Notes under the pieces: generated by a model
What the model was told of the DNA's origin: nothing
Database searches by the model: none
Seen by the model: the letters and a program-made list of their open reading frames with translations, nothing else
Position numbers and translations under genes: made by a program
Assembly: GCF_023898315.1 (NCBI RefSeq)
Contig: NC_064622.1
Span: 172,814,178 to 172,878,177 of the forward strand
From: Schistocerca nitens
Lineage: Eukaryota; Arthropoda; Insecta; Orthoptera; Acrididae
Length of the DNA stretch: 64,000 bases
Direction: 5' to 3'
Shown: positions 23,202-32,575 of the stretch, one piece after another
How the letters are laid out: each line of letters begins with the position of its first letter
How positions within the stretch are numbered: position 1 is the stretch's first letter

Positions 23202-24176
23202 CATAAATCCTAGTAACCTCAGTACTCTATTTCCTCAGAAAGCTATAATGATCTCAGTACTCTATTTCCTCATGAAGCTATAATGCAATTTCTTATCTTT
23301 AGGCTCACTGCCCATTATATAATGTATTTTCTCACGATGTATGACTGCCACTATACGGGCCTTTTTGTAATATTCTTTCGCATTTCAACACATGTATTAA
23401 CTGGATTGTGGCCCAGTTTTCTTAATTATTACTTAAGAGCCATTACGATATTTTTTAAAAAATTTTCCACTATATACATCCTATGTGCTTCACTATTATG
23501 GTAATATAACTTTTACATTCTGGCTGTACATGCCACTACATATTACATACGGCGAAAGCGCCACCTGCCTTTTTTGATGAATGTTCTACGTGATTGTTCC
23601 TATAACTCCCAGAATGTCACAATGGGAGTGTTAAATGATTTTCTTTATTTTTGTAACTTTATCTAAAGATGCATTTAATAATTGATACTTATCTTGTTAC
23701 TTCAGTACGCCAATCGGCAAATAGTTTGCGACCTGAGCGCCACCTGCCTTGGCCGCAGCGCTACTACGCTGGCCGATTTTACTCAGTCGCCCATGCGCTC
23801 TCCAACTAATATGTTCTTAATTTTTATATGGTTGACAAACCCTGTTGTCAGGGCTATGTTTTATTTGACTTAACTGAGTTATGTAAATGTTTGTAAAAAT
23901 GACTATGATACTTCACTCCAATTAAATGTAAAACTGTAAGTATCAGCAATCCTTCTCACATGTTATAATATGAAAATCTCCTAATATATGTAATACTGTT
24001 TTCTTGACTCATGTATTTTACCTTGATTATAAATTATGATGTTCCTTGTCCCTAGGCCGTCTTCTGAAGAAGACCGATTTATATCGGTTGAAACCTAGGT
24101 AAAGATTGCTTTATCCTTTGCAACTGGTCGGCTGTTTTTTAATTTCTTGACGTAGAACCGTTGCTGTAGCGCAGCT
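23202..24176 (+). repeat. PLE inter-unit pseudo-LTR (D/E)
   Basis: 975-bp spacer in plus orientation between the stop of D and the start of E, containing hammerhead copy 4. Near 23280 it shares gcaattt with the left terminal copy. Confidence 0.88.
24057..24107 (+). ncRNA. Hammerhead ribozyme, minimal type I (copy 4)
   Basis: Stem I 24059-24063 with 24102-24106; CTGAAGA 24064-24070; extra A 24071; stem II 24072-24078 with 24083-24089; GAAA 24090-24093; palindromic stem III ACCTAGGT 24093-24100; predicted cleavage after A24101. It lies 70 bp before the ATG of copy E. Confidence 0.9.
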
Positions 24177-26654
24177 ATGTTTAAAATACTGAAATTCCTG
24201 CCCGCCGAGGTATCAAAAGCTGCATCCAGGTATATGGACATCAAATTAAAAATTGTGAAAGCAGGTATGGCTATTGACTTTAATCACCAGTGCCTAGAGA
24301 AAGACATTATTCCTGATTATGTTAAAGCGTACGTAAACCTTAGACAGTGTAACAGTGTTCCTTCTATTAAAAAGAAGCTAGTGCATTTAACTATTTCAGA
24401 GAGCACAATAAATTTATACAAGAAAAAAGATGTTCTTAATAGTGAAGCTTACTGTATACATTTGTTTTTAACTAAAGCCTTTAAAGATCTCTATAATTTT
24501 CAAATTGACCACCTGTGGAATAGCATTAATGAATGGCTCTTTAATCGTAAAGAAATAATCAAAGCTAGACAGGAAAAAAAGCTTTTGAAGTTTAAGAATA
24601 GGACCACAAATAACAGTGTTAATACAGCAGACAATAGTGTCAAGCACCTATTTTACGATAGAGTGCTAAATAAAACCAATATTACGTTTACGCAGGCTGA
24701 AAATAATTTGTTATGTAAAGGCCTTAAATATAACTTGCCTGCTAAACTCGATAAATATCCTGCTGTTTCTAATCTCATTGTGGACCTAAAAATCGGTTTA
24801 GAATCTATGAAATTAGAGAAAACAGAGCAAGTTAAATGTGCCTACGAATGTAACAACATAATAGAAAAAGAAATTAAATTATCCCCTAATGTGCAATCGG
24901 ACGAATTTAATATTGTAAAAAGCATTAATCATAAACTTAAAGAGCACGATGCCTTAGTCACTAAAAGTGATAAAGGGAACACCACCGTCGTGGCGTATAA
25001 AAATGAATATATAGAAAAAACTGTAAAGTTTTTTGAGGAAAACGATATCACTGAGGTTACTGTAGATCCTACTGCTGAATTGCAAAGTGAAATCCGGCGT
25101 ACCTTAACTAATTCCGTCAGCCTATTTAATAAATTTCATAAGAAAGATCTTATAAACATGAACCCAAAACCGCCCGTGCTCAGAAGCCAGTTTAAATTGC
25201 ATAAACGAAATCACCCAATCCGCCCTATAGTGAATGGTATAGGTAGTCCACATCATACGCTTGCTAGACGCCTCCAATTTAAAATTAAAGATGCGTTCAC
25301 ATTTGAAAATAACTTTTCCATAAAAAACAGTAAGGAATTAATTAACAATATTCAGTCTATACTTTGTACACCTAACACTAGACTAGTGTCCTTTGACATC
25401 GTCAGCCTTTACACAAATATTCCGGTCACTGAAACTATAGACCTTGTAAAAGAGAATCTTCTCAAGCATAAAAAATTAAGTGAAACACAGATCGCGGAAC
25501 TCATTAGTTTGCTTAAAGTCGTTTTAAAATACAATTATTTCACATTTAACGGAAAAATGTATGTACAGCCAGACGGTTTAGCAATGGGTAGCCCACTTGC
25601 CGGTATTCTAGCAGAGATTTTCATCAACGCCCTAGAAACAACGTTCTTCAATTCTAGTTCAGAATTACGCCAAAAAATACGCTATTATGCACGCTATGTT
25701 GACGACATTTTCATTGCTTTTGATGGTACTGATTATGATTTAGAGCTTCTCTTTAACACTTTCAACAGTTTACATGAAAAAATCTCCTTCACTAAAGAAC
25801 TTCAAAATGATAAACGCGAACTAAATTTTCTCGACTTAACAATTTCCATACAAGATAATACTTTTCATTTCAATATCTTCCGCAAAGAAACATTTTCAGA
25901 TAATATTATTCCTGCTGACTCAACTCATCCAAAAGCGCATAAACTAGCATTTTTTCATTCCGCCATTCATCGAATGGTAACCACTCCTCTATCACCTGCG
26001 GCCCAAAAAAAGGAACTGAGTGTCATCAAAACTATTGCGGCCAATAATGGGTACAACCAGAATATGATCGATTACCTGCTCAATAAGAAAATTTCCCAAA
26101 ATTGCTCAACTTTAAGAAATAACCTCCCAACAGATACCACAGAAGCTAAAAGATTTATTTCCATCCCCTTCTTAGGCAACATATCCTATAGGATCAAACG
26201 TCTTCTAAATAAAAAATATAACTGTAACGTCTCTTTCTCTACAAATAACAGTTTAAAAAGAAATCTTATACAGTCAATAGAGATTACCAGGGATTGGTTT
26301 TCTAATTCAGGTATTTACAAGCTAACCTGTAATAACTGCCCCTCATATTACATTGGTCAAACAGGCAGAGCCGTAAAAACACGATATAAAGAGCATCTAT
26401 TAGGTAAAAAAGGAATGAATATTCGCAACTCTACCTTTGCTGAACACCTCTTGGTAGCCGGCCATACACCTAAACAGTTAGAAGACACGGTTATCCTACA
26501 CAGAGAAGTCAAAGGACGGAGACTAGATCTGTGGGAAGAGCTATTTATTTTTAAACATCTTGAGCTCAAAGACGGCAATATACTGAATGATCAGCTGAAC
26601 CTTTCTTGTAAACAATTTTTCGAGGGCTTTAAACCCGTACTGTTTAATATTTAA
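24177..26654 (+). CDS. Penelope-like RT with GIY-YIG endonuclease, copy E (intact)
   Basis: 825 codons, identical in predicted protein to copy A. Positions read directly here: YVDD codons 25695-25706, GIY at 26310-26318, YYIG at 26346-26357. The order is N-terminal K/N-rich region, SDKG block, RT fingers/palm, thumb, then GIY-YIG with an internal CxxC, which is standard for endonuclease-bearing Penelope elements. It lies head-to-tail with D and is followed by the right terminal pseudo-LTR. It is inferred to be functional and to act in the nucleus at target-primed reverse transcription. Confidence 0.95.
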   Translation: MFKILKFLPAEVSKAASRYMDIKLKIVKAGMAIDFNHQCLEKDIIPDYVKAYVNLRQCNSVPSIKKKLVHLTISESTINLYKKKDVLNSEAYCIHLFLTKAFKDLYNFQIDHLWNSINEWLFNRKEIIKARQEKKLLKFKNRTTNNSVNTADNSVKHLFYDRVLNKTNITFTQAENNLLCKGLKYNLPAKLDKYPAVSNLIVDLKIGLESMKLEKTEQVKCAYECNNIIEKEIKLSPNVQSDEFNIVKSINHKLKEHDALVTKSDKGNTTVVAYKNEYIEKTVKFFEENDITEVTVDPTAELQSEIRRTLTNSVSLFNKFHKKDLINMNPKPPVLRSQFKLHKRNHPIRPIVNGIGSPHHTLARRLQFKIKDAFTFENNFSIKNSKELINNIQSILCTPNTRLVSFDIVSLYTNIPVTETIDLVKENLLKHKKLSETQIAELISLLKVVLKYNYFTFNGKMYVQPDGLAMGSPLAGILAEIFINALETTFFNSSSELRQKIRYYARYVDDIFIAFDGTDYDLELLFNTFNSLHEKISFTKELQNDKRELNFLDLTISIQDNTFHFNIFRKETFSDNIIPADSTHPKAHKLAFFHSAIHRMVTTPLSPAAQKKELSVIKTIAANNGYNQNMIDYLLNKKISQNCSTLRNNLPTDTTEAKRFISIPFLGNISYRIKRLLNKKYNCNVSFSTNNSLKRNLIQSIEITRDWFSNSGIYKLTCNNCPSYYIGQTGRAVKTRYKEHLLGKKGMNIRNSTFAEHLLVAGHTPKQLEDTVILHREVKGRRLDLWEELFIFKHLELKDGNILNDQLNLSCKQFFEGFKPVLFNI

Positions 26655-27644
26655 CATAAATCCTAGTAACCTCAGTACTCTATTTCCTCAGAAAGCTATA
26701 ATGATCTCAGTACTCTATTTCCTCATGAAGCTATAATGCAATTTCTTATCTTTAGGCTCACTGCCCATTATATAATGTATTTTCTCACGATGTATGACTG
26801 CCACTATACGGGCCTTTTTGTAATATTCTTTCGCATTTCAACACATGTATTAACTGGATTGTGGCCCAGTTTTCTTAATTATTACTTAAGAGCCATTACG
26901 ATATTTTTTAAAAAATTTTCCACTATATACATCCTATGTGCTTCACTATTATGGTAATATAACTTTTACATTCTGGCTGTACATGCCACTACATATTACA
27001 TACGGCGAAAGCGCCACCTGCCTTTTTTGATGAATGTTCTACGTGATTGTTCCTATAACTCCCAGAATGTCACAATGGGAGTGTTAAATGATTTTCTTTA
27101 TTTTTGTAACTTTATCTAAAGATGCATTTAATAATTGATACTTATCTTGTTACTTCAGTACGCCAATCGGCAAATAGTTTGCGACCTGAGCGCCACCTGC
27201 CTTGGCCGCAGCGCTACTACGCTGGCCGATTTTACTCAGTCGCCCATGCGCTCTCCAACTAATATGTTCTTAATTTTTATATGGTTGACAAACCCTGTTG
27301 TCAGGGCTATGTTTTATTTGACTTAACTGAGTTATGTAAATGTTTGTAAAAATGACTATGATACTTCACTCCAATTAAATGTAAAACTGTAAGTATCAGC
27401 AATCCTTCTCACATGTTATAATATGAAAATCTCCTAATATATGTAATACTGTTTTCTTGACTCATGTATTTTACCTTGATTATAAATTATGATGTTCCTT
27501 GTCCCTAGGCCGTCTTCTGAAGAAGACCGATTTATATCGGTTGAAACCTAGGTAAAGATTGCTTTATCCTTTGCAACTGGTCGGCTGTTTTTTAATTTCT
27601 TGACGTAGAACCGTTGCTGTAGCGCAGCTATGTTTAAAATACTG
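26655..27644 (+). repeat. PLE terminal pseudo-LTR, right end of array
   Basis: This copy of the spacer continues through the hammerhead and the first 15 bases of a further ORF (ATG at 27630) before stopping at the duplicated target site. The right end therefore lies about 42 bp further into the unit than the left end. Confidence 0.88.
27510..27560 (+). ncRNA. Hammerhead ribozyme, minimal type I (copy 5)
   Basis: Same fold and sequence as copy 4, in the right terminal repeat. It is in opposite orientation to the hammerhead in the left terminal repeat. Confidence 0.88.
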
Positions 27645-28084
27645 ATTTTCTCATGTCTTATATTCGTTGTCCTTACGCAAAATGTGCGTTGGTGGCAGTA
27701 GAATCGTTTTGCAGTCTGCTTCAGATGCCAGTTCTCTAAATTTTCTCAACAGGTTCCCTCGAAAAGAACGTCGTTTTCCCCCCCCCCTTTTCCTGCTCTC
27801 CTCCCCCCCCCCCCCCCCCCCCCGGCCTCCCAGGGATCAGCATTTGCGTTCCCATAGCGCATCCGTAATACCTGCGTATTGTTCGAACCTATCGGTAACA
27901 AGTCTTACAACCCGTCACTGAAATGCTTCGATGTCCTGGTGCGGAACCCAAATACTCGAGCAGTACTCACGAGTCGGCCGTACTAGTCTTGCATGCGGTT
28001 TCCTTTACAGATAAACCACACTTTCCTATCATGCTCCCAATAAACCGGAGTCGACCATTCGTCTTACCTACTACAGTATTGTCC
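27645..28084 (-). mobile_element. LINE fragment, host of the PLE array (right part)
   Basis: This continues the minus-strand LINE from 12817 after the target duplication. It contains expanded C runs near 27780-27825. It is broken again by a SINE at 28085. The coding sense is on the minus strand but is heavily decayed. Confidence 0.8.
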
Positions 28085-28341
28085 ACCCCGATAGCTGAGT
28101 GCTCAGCGCGGCAGTCTGTCACGCCAAGGGGCCCGGGTTCGATTCCAGGCTGGGTCGAAGATTTTCTCCGCTCAGGGACTGGGTGTTGTGTTGTGTTGTC
28201 CTCATTATAATTTCATCGTTGTCAGTGGAAGACAACGGGAAACCACCCCTGGACTCACTTCCCTAGACACTCATGCGGTGGACCTCTCTGACGAGGCTTG
28301 CCCCATGACAAGACCTGCCTAAGTCAGAACACGAAGTTTAA
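28085..28341 (+). mobile_element. tRNA-derived SINE (second family) inside the LINE
   Basis: The head CCCCGATAGCTGAGTG resembles an A box, and the B box is GGCCCGGGTTCGATTCC near 28129-28145. The body includes TGTTGTGTTGTCCTCAT and GGACTCACTTCCCTAG. The flanks ctactacagtattgt and gtaccacaatcttt look like a worn target duplication, because the LINE resumes at 28342. Confidence 0.78.
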
Positions 28342-28408
28342 GGTACCACAATCTTTACGTGGTCGTTCCGTTTATTATCGCTTTGCAACGTTACACCTAG
28401 CTATTCAT
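28342..28408 (-). mobile_element. LINE fragment between SINE and old PLE
   Basis: A short collinear piece (TCGCTTTGCAACGTTACACC...) of the same LINE, ending at the older PLE insertion. It continues at 32576. Confidence 0.7.
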
Positions 28409-28439
28409 CTCTTGGATTTACAGCTCTTGTCTTTTTTCC

Positions 28440-29000
28440 CATGTTTGCACTTACAATTATTGTATATGGGTTTCGCCTTTTATCCAAAAACGCTGTTTGT
28501 TCTTGTTACCCAAACATCTTTCGGCACTTCTGTGCTATCAGGGATTTCGTTAATCGAAACGTGTTAAATGTGAACATATTTTAAGTTGTAACTGATCTAA
28601 CAAAGTGAGGTCTAAAGGTCGTTTTTGATCGTTTTTGTGCTTACCATGATTTTACATTATACGGTTTTGCAGGACCATCTGTGTGGTGTCCTGCACTGAT
28701 AGCCTGTCATCTGCAAATCAGACGATGTAAATGTGACTTTTATGAGCGAGTTAGCAAATCACTAGAATATTAAAAAAAAAACGTGATCTTGGTGTGGCAA
28801 AATGTTTTGCGTATATATTTGTTATTACTCACGCTTTCTTGTGACTGATCCTGTTTCTTTTACGTTCTGAGGGCTTTGCACACACATATTAATGTACTCG
28901 TACTTAGTGTAATTTCGGTTTTCGAAAACCTTTTCACTTCGCAAAACGCGGTGAGTACTATGTTGTTGTGTGTCCTAACCCCATCCACGTTCATTTGTTC
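28440..29000 (-). repeat. Old PLE terminal repeat, inverted copy
   Basis: Reverse-complement counterpart of 32055-32560. The hammerhead region (minus strand, near 28515-28545) reads CTGATAG instead of CTGATGA and GAAAG after stem II, so the ribozyme is broken. A (GT)n run lies at 29056-29073, just beyond it. Confidence 0.75.
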
Positions 29001-29980
29001 CAGAGAGAGTCTTGCGCCGAATTTCTATTTTGTTTACTTCTATATCTCTCTTTCTGTATGTGTGTGTGTGTGGGTAAGCTTCTTCAGGTATTTGTGTTAC
29101 CTTTTCCGCAAAGTTCCTTTAATATGTTAAATAATGTGCCCTTTCAAAATGCAGTTTTTTCATTTAAAACATGTTTGCCTTATGCTACTGCCTTCTGTTT
29201 GTGGCAGTTCTCTTCTATTATTACTTTGTGTATAGGCTGTGGCTGGATTTCACATGTTTAAATACGTTGCTAATGTTTTTGGGTGGTGGTTCTGGGCTAT
29301 GGTGTTGTCAGAAAATGTGCTATGGGTGCTGTTACTTTTTAGGGCTCTGAACAGAATCTGAACACATTATAAAAGAACAAGAAAGAATGAGAACACAAAA
29401 TTTTAATGTAAACTTAACTAGAGAATTTTTTGCTGTGGAAATAACATAGATAATCAGAACATACAAATCCAACGTAATCCCTAATGACAAAACACCAGAG
29501 GAAATCACAGCTAACAAGCTAAATCGAAAATGAAAACAAAACAATATCATACTAATAATTGCAGACAAAGGGAACATTACTGTGACTATGAATGAAAATG
29601 AATACATTGATAAAACATTAGCGTTTCTGAAGGACAACATCACCAAACTGACCAATGAGCGAACAGAAAGATACCAGAGAAACATTCAGCAAACACTGAA
29701 AAAATCAAAAATACATACTCAAAACGTCAGATAAAAAGAACGATGCAAAAAAATCCAAAGGCACCTACTCTAAAATCCCTACCAAAAGTGCACAAAGAAC
29801 GTACTTCTTTAAGGCCGGTCATTTACTTTAGAAATGATCCATCATACCGCCTAGCCCAACATACAAACACATTAGTGAAGAAAATATACACTTTTGAAAA
29901 CAACAGGAACGTATAAAACTCAATGGAACTTGTAGAGAGAATCAAGAACATAGACGTACGAGACACAGTAAACCTCATCT

Positions 29981-30184
29981 GCCGGCCGAAGTGGCCGTGC
30001 GGTTAAAGGCGCTGCAGTCTGGAACCGCAGGAGCGCTACGGTCGCAGGTTCGAATCCTGCCTCGGGCATGGATGTTTGTGATGTCCTTAGGTTAGTTAGG
30101 TTTAACTAGTTCTAAGTTCTAGGGGACTAATGACCTCAGCAGTTGAGTCCCATAGTGCTCAGAGCCATTTGAACCATTTGAACC
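29981..30184 (+). mobile_element. tRNA-derived SINE with 11-bp TSD
   Basis: It is flanked by aaacctcatct at 29970-29980 and 30185-30195. The A-box region GTGGCCGTGCGG and B box GGTCGCAGGTTCGAATCC are intact. It is inserted in the old PLE coding region upstream of the YIDD block. Confidence 0.93.
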
Positions 30185-30889
30185 AAACCTCATCTCATCT
30201 GATGTCACATCATTGTACACTTGCTTTCCAGTAAGTGAAACTATCTACATCATCATGTAAAGACTAAAAGAACGAGAAAACACACCTACTCACAAAGTAA
30301 CAAAACAGCGACCATAGTAAAGACCATAAAAGAGCAAAATTACTTTATATTCCACAAAGAGGTTTATTCCCAACGTGGAGGACTGCCACTGGGATCACCA
30401 GTTGATAGTCTTCTAGCCAACATATTCATAAGCTACATAGATAACAGGATCTTCACACACATAATCAGGCCAAATAAATAAAAAATTGTGTACTTGTACC
30501 GTTATATCGACGACGTAAGAGGCCTGATCGATAAACCACATACACATATAAAACAGCTATACAATGAAATAAACAACTTTCACCCAGAAATTCACTTCAC
30601 ATTAGAAACAGAAATAGACAACACACTAAACTTCCTGAATCTCTCCATACAAAGAATAAGCAATATCCATGATTTCACAATATTCAGGAAATCGACAATC
30701 ATGAGTGTTACCGTTCACAATCTGTCGAACCACCCAGTGGCACACAAGCAAGCGAGTTTCCGATTTATGCACCACAGACTGAACAGAACACCCGCATAAG
30801 CAAACAGAATAACACACAAGAGCTAAACACAATCAAACAATCAGCACAGGAAAATCGTTACAAGCCCCATACGATAGAGAAATTAAACT

Positions 30890-31730
30890 AACAAATAATG
30901 CTCGATTTAAATCGATCATTTGCTGTTGGTAGCGATCATTGTTGACGGTTTCACCAGCTATTAGCATCTCTTAATAGATGACGCCCTTCTGATCCCACCG
31001 AACACAGAATATTGAATTCTTTCCAAAGTGATATGGTCTTGCACTGGATGTCGATGGTTTGCCTGCGGTCACCCATGATTTAAGACGCTTAGGATTCTCA
31101 AAATGTATGCATGACCAATCACTATTCCGTGGAGAAACCGCTTTCTTTTCTATCTGGCGAGCAGTATTTCGCAAGTGGTCTTTCGATTTACTTGCTGTCT
31201 TTTATTCAGTTAATGCCGAACCCATTTTCCCACTTACTGCACCTTTCCGATAGCTTTCAACCGAAGAGAAACGGCTTTCTGCCTCACATTCGATTGTTCC
31301 ACGAATTCCTGTTGAGTCTGAGTTATCAACTTCATCCTGTAAGGCCTGCAGTTCGTTGTCTTCCAACTTTTTCTGTGCTTTCCCGCGCCTCTCGTTTCTC
31401 ACGTCATAATCACCACTTTTGAATTTTTTGAGCCACTCTAAACACTGTGATTCTCCAAGAGCATTTTCGCTGAAAGCTACGACAAGCATTCGAAGCGATT
31501 CTGCGGCAGATGATAACAGAAAACCAAAGTAGTCTGAAAATCGTAGTTCGTAGGCACAAAACTCGACATTTTTACGGGCTTGAAACAGATACTTGTGTAT
31601 GGTACTTGGGTTACTGTGTTGACATTCGTAGTCAGCCGTTACAGGAAGCAGATGGCGCTGCAAACACGGCGTCACGGGCCCTACACTGGCGGCTAGCACC
31701 ATCTGTAAAGAAATTCCGGTTTATTACTTC
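30890..31730 (-). pseudogene. Mariner transposase fossil nested in the old PLE
   Basis: The minus strand encodes an N-terminal helix-turn-helix block (FSENALGESQCLEWLKKFKS, then DYDVRNERRGKAQKKLED) near 31480-31360. The catalytic-domain segment SWVTAGKPSTSSARPYHFG then IFCVRWDQKGVIY lies near 31090-30970. These match mariner transposases in order. Frames differ and there are stops, so it is dead. Exact TIRs were not resolved. Confidence 0.85.
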
Positions 31731-32054
31731 CACATCTGATACACAGGACAAAGATGCAGGAACTTTAAAGCAAGATACTCAGTACACCTCAGAGCCCTAT
31801 AAAGTAAAAGCACCCACAGCAAATTTGCTGACCAGCTAGTAGACCATAACCGCCAGTCAACTATAATGTCACCAGATTTAAAAATACTGAAATCCAGCAG
31901 CTGCCTATACCACAGACAAACAGTGAAAGGGAATGTACGAATATTGAAGGCAATAGCAGAAGGCCATCACGTTTTAAATGAAAACACTGCAGTCTGTTAA
32001 GGCACATTATCTAACAAATTCGGCGCCAAACTCACTCATGAACAAATGAACGCC

Positions 32055-32560
32055 GACGGGGATAGGACACATAACATAGTGCTCCCCTCGTTTTGCGAAG
32101 TGAAAAGGTGTTTGAAAACCCAAATTAAACAATGTACATTAATACGTGTGTGTAGTGCCTTCAGAACGCAAAGGAAGAAGTATCAGTCACAAGAAAACGT
32201 GAGTAATAGTAAATATATACGCAGAACATTTTGCCACACCAAAATTACGTTTTTTAAAAGTAATAGGATTTGTTAACTCGCTAATAAAATTCACATTTAC
32301 ATCGTTCGGTTTGCAGATGACAGGCTATCAGTGCAGGACACCACACAGATGGCCCTGCAAAACCGTATAATGTAAAATCACGGTTAGAGCAGAAACTGAC
32401 AAAAACTGTCTTTAGGCCTCACTTTGTCATATTAGTTACAACTTAAAATATGTTAACTTTATACATGTTTCAATAAATAAAACCCACTGATGATGGCACA
32501 GAGGTACCGAAACGTTTCTGGGTAGCAAGAAAAAACAGTGTTTGCATAAATGGCAGAAGC
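32055..32560 (+). repeat. Old PLE terminal repeat, direct copy
   Basis: In the same orientation as the RT pseudogene. It carries the better-preserved hammerhead core at 32482-32523. Confidence 0.75.
32482..32523 (+). ncRNA. Hammerhead-like motif in old PLE repeat
   Basis: ACCCA (32482-32486) pairs with TGGGT (32519-32523) as stem I. The core CTGATGA (32487-32493), an extra T, a worn GG..ACC stem II, and GAAA (32509-32512) followed by self-complementary AAACGTTT are present. Two extra bases between the cleavage position and stem I, and a mismatch in stem II, suggest decay. Confidence 0.6.
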
Positions 32561-32575
32561 TATATACAGTAGTTT

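Larger units (their letters stand above)
12805..27657. mobile_element. Inverted multi-unit Penelope-like element array with 13-bp TSD
   Basis: The block comprises, left to right: terminal repeat, ORF A (-), spacer, ORF B (-), spacer, truncated ORF C (-), inversion junction near 21783, truncated ORF D (+), spacer, ORF E (+), terminal repeat. Unit length is 3454 bp on the left and 3453 bp on the right. The copies are almost identical. The sequence attttctcatgtc occurs at both outer edges (12805-12817, 27645-27657) and the flanks are consecutive parts of one LINE. I therefore infer that the whole block behaves as a single insertion. Confidence 0.9.
29350..32040 (+). pseudogene. Old PLE RT/GIY-YIG pseudogene
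   Basis: Recognisable pieces in order: ADKGNITVTMNENEYIDKT near 29566 (SDKG block), a PLPKVHKERTSLRP-like segment near 29770-29815, GGLPLGSPVDSLLANIF near 30379-30430, then YRYIDDVRGLIDK near 30497 (catalytic YIDD) and LNFLNLSIQRI near 30628. After the mariner, a tail resembling the C-terminal GIY-YIG region (FADQLVDHN near 31828) follows. Many stops and shifts are present. It is diverged from the 825-codon family and represents a separate, older lineage. Confidence 0.8.
28409..32575 (+). mobile_element. Older Penelope-like element with inverted terminal repeats
   Basis: A decayed PLE coding region (plus strand) is bordered by two copies of one terminal sequence in opposite orientation (about 28440-29000 and 32055-32560). 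They share, as reverse complements, AAGTTGTAACT, ACCATCTGTGTGGTGTCCTGC and CACTGATAGCCTGTCATCTG. The outer flanks ttacacctagctattcatct and ttacgcctacatatttaatct look like a diverged target duplication of about 20 bp in the LINE. A SINE and a mariner are nested inside. Confidence 0.8.

Noticed and set aside
13766..26654. Group II intron, retron or CRISPR-associated RT, or telomerase
   Set aside because: The RT is followed by GIY-YIG with internal CxxC and hammerhead-bearing spacers, diagnostic of Penelope elements. No CRISPR spacers, maturase domain or telomerase RNA-binding domain is seen.
12805..27657. Large DNA transposon or Maverick-like element with multi-kb inverted repeats
   Set aside because: The arms encode PLE RT plus GIY-YIG and are unequal in unit number. 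No DDE, integrase or polymerase B is present.
28085..28160. Functional tRNA genes at the A/B boxes here and at 5604, 29981, 50019, 52413, 56668, 57432 and 59598
   Set aside because: The boxes are followed by SINE bodies and several are flanked by target duplications. No clean cloverleaf with a 3' terminator was found.
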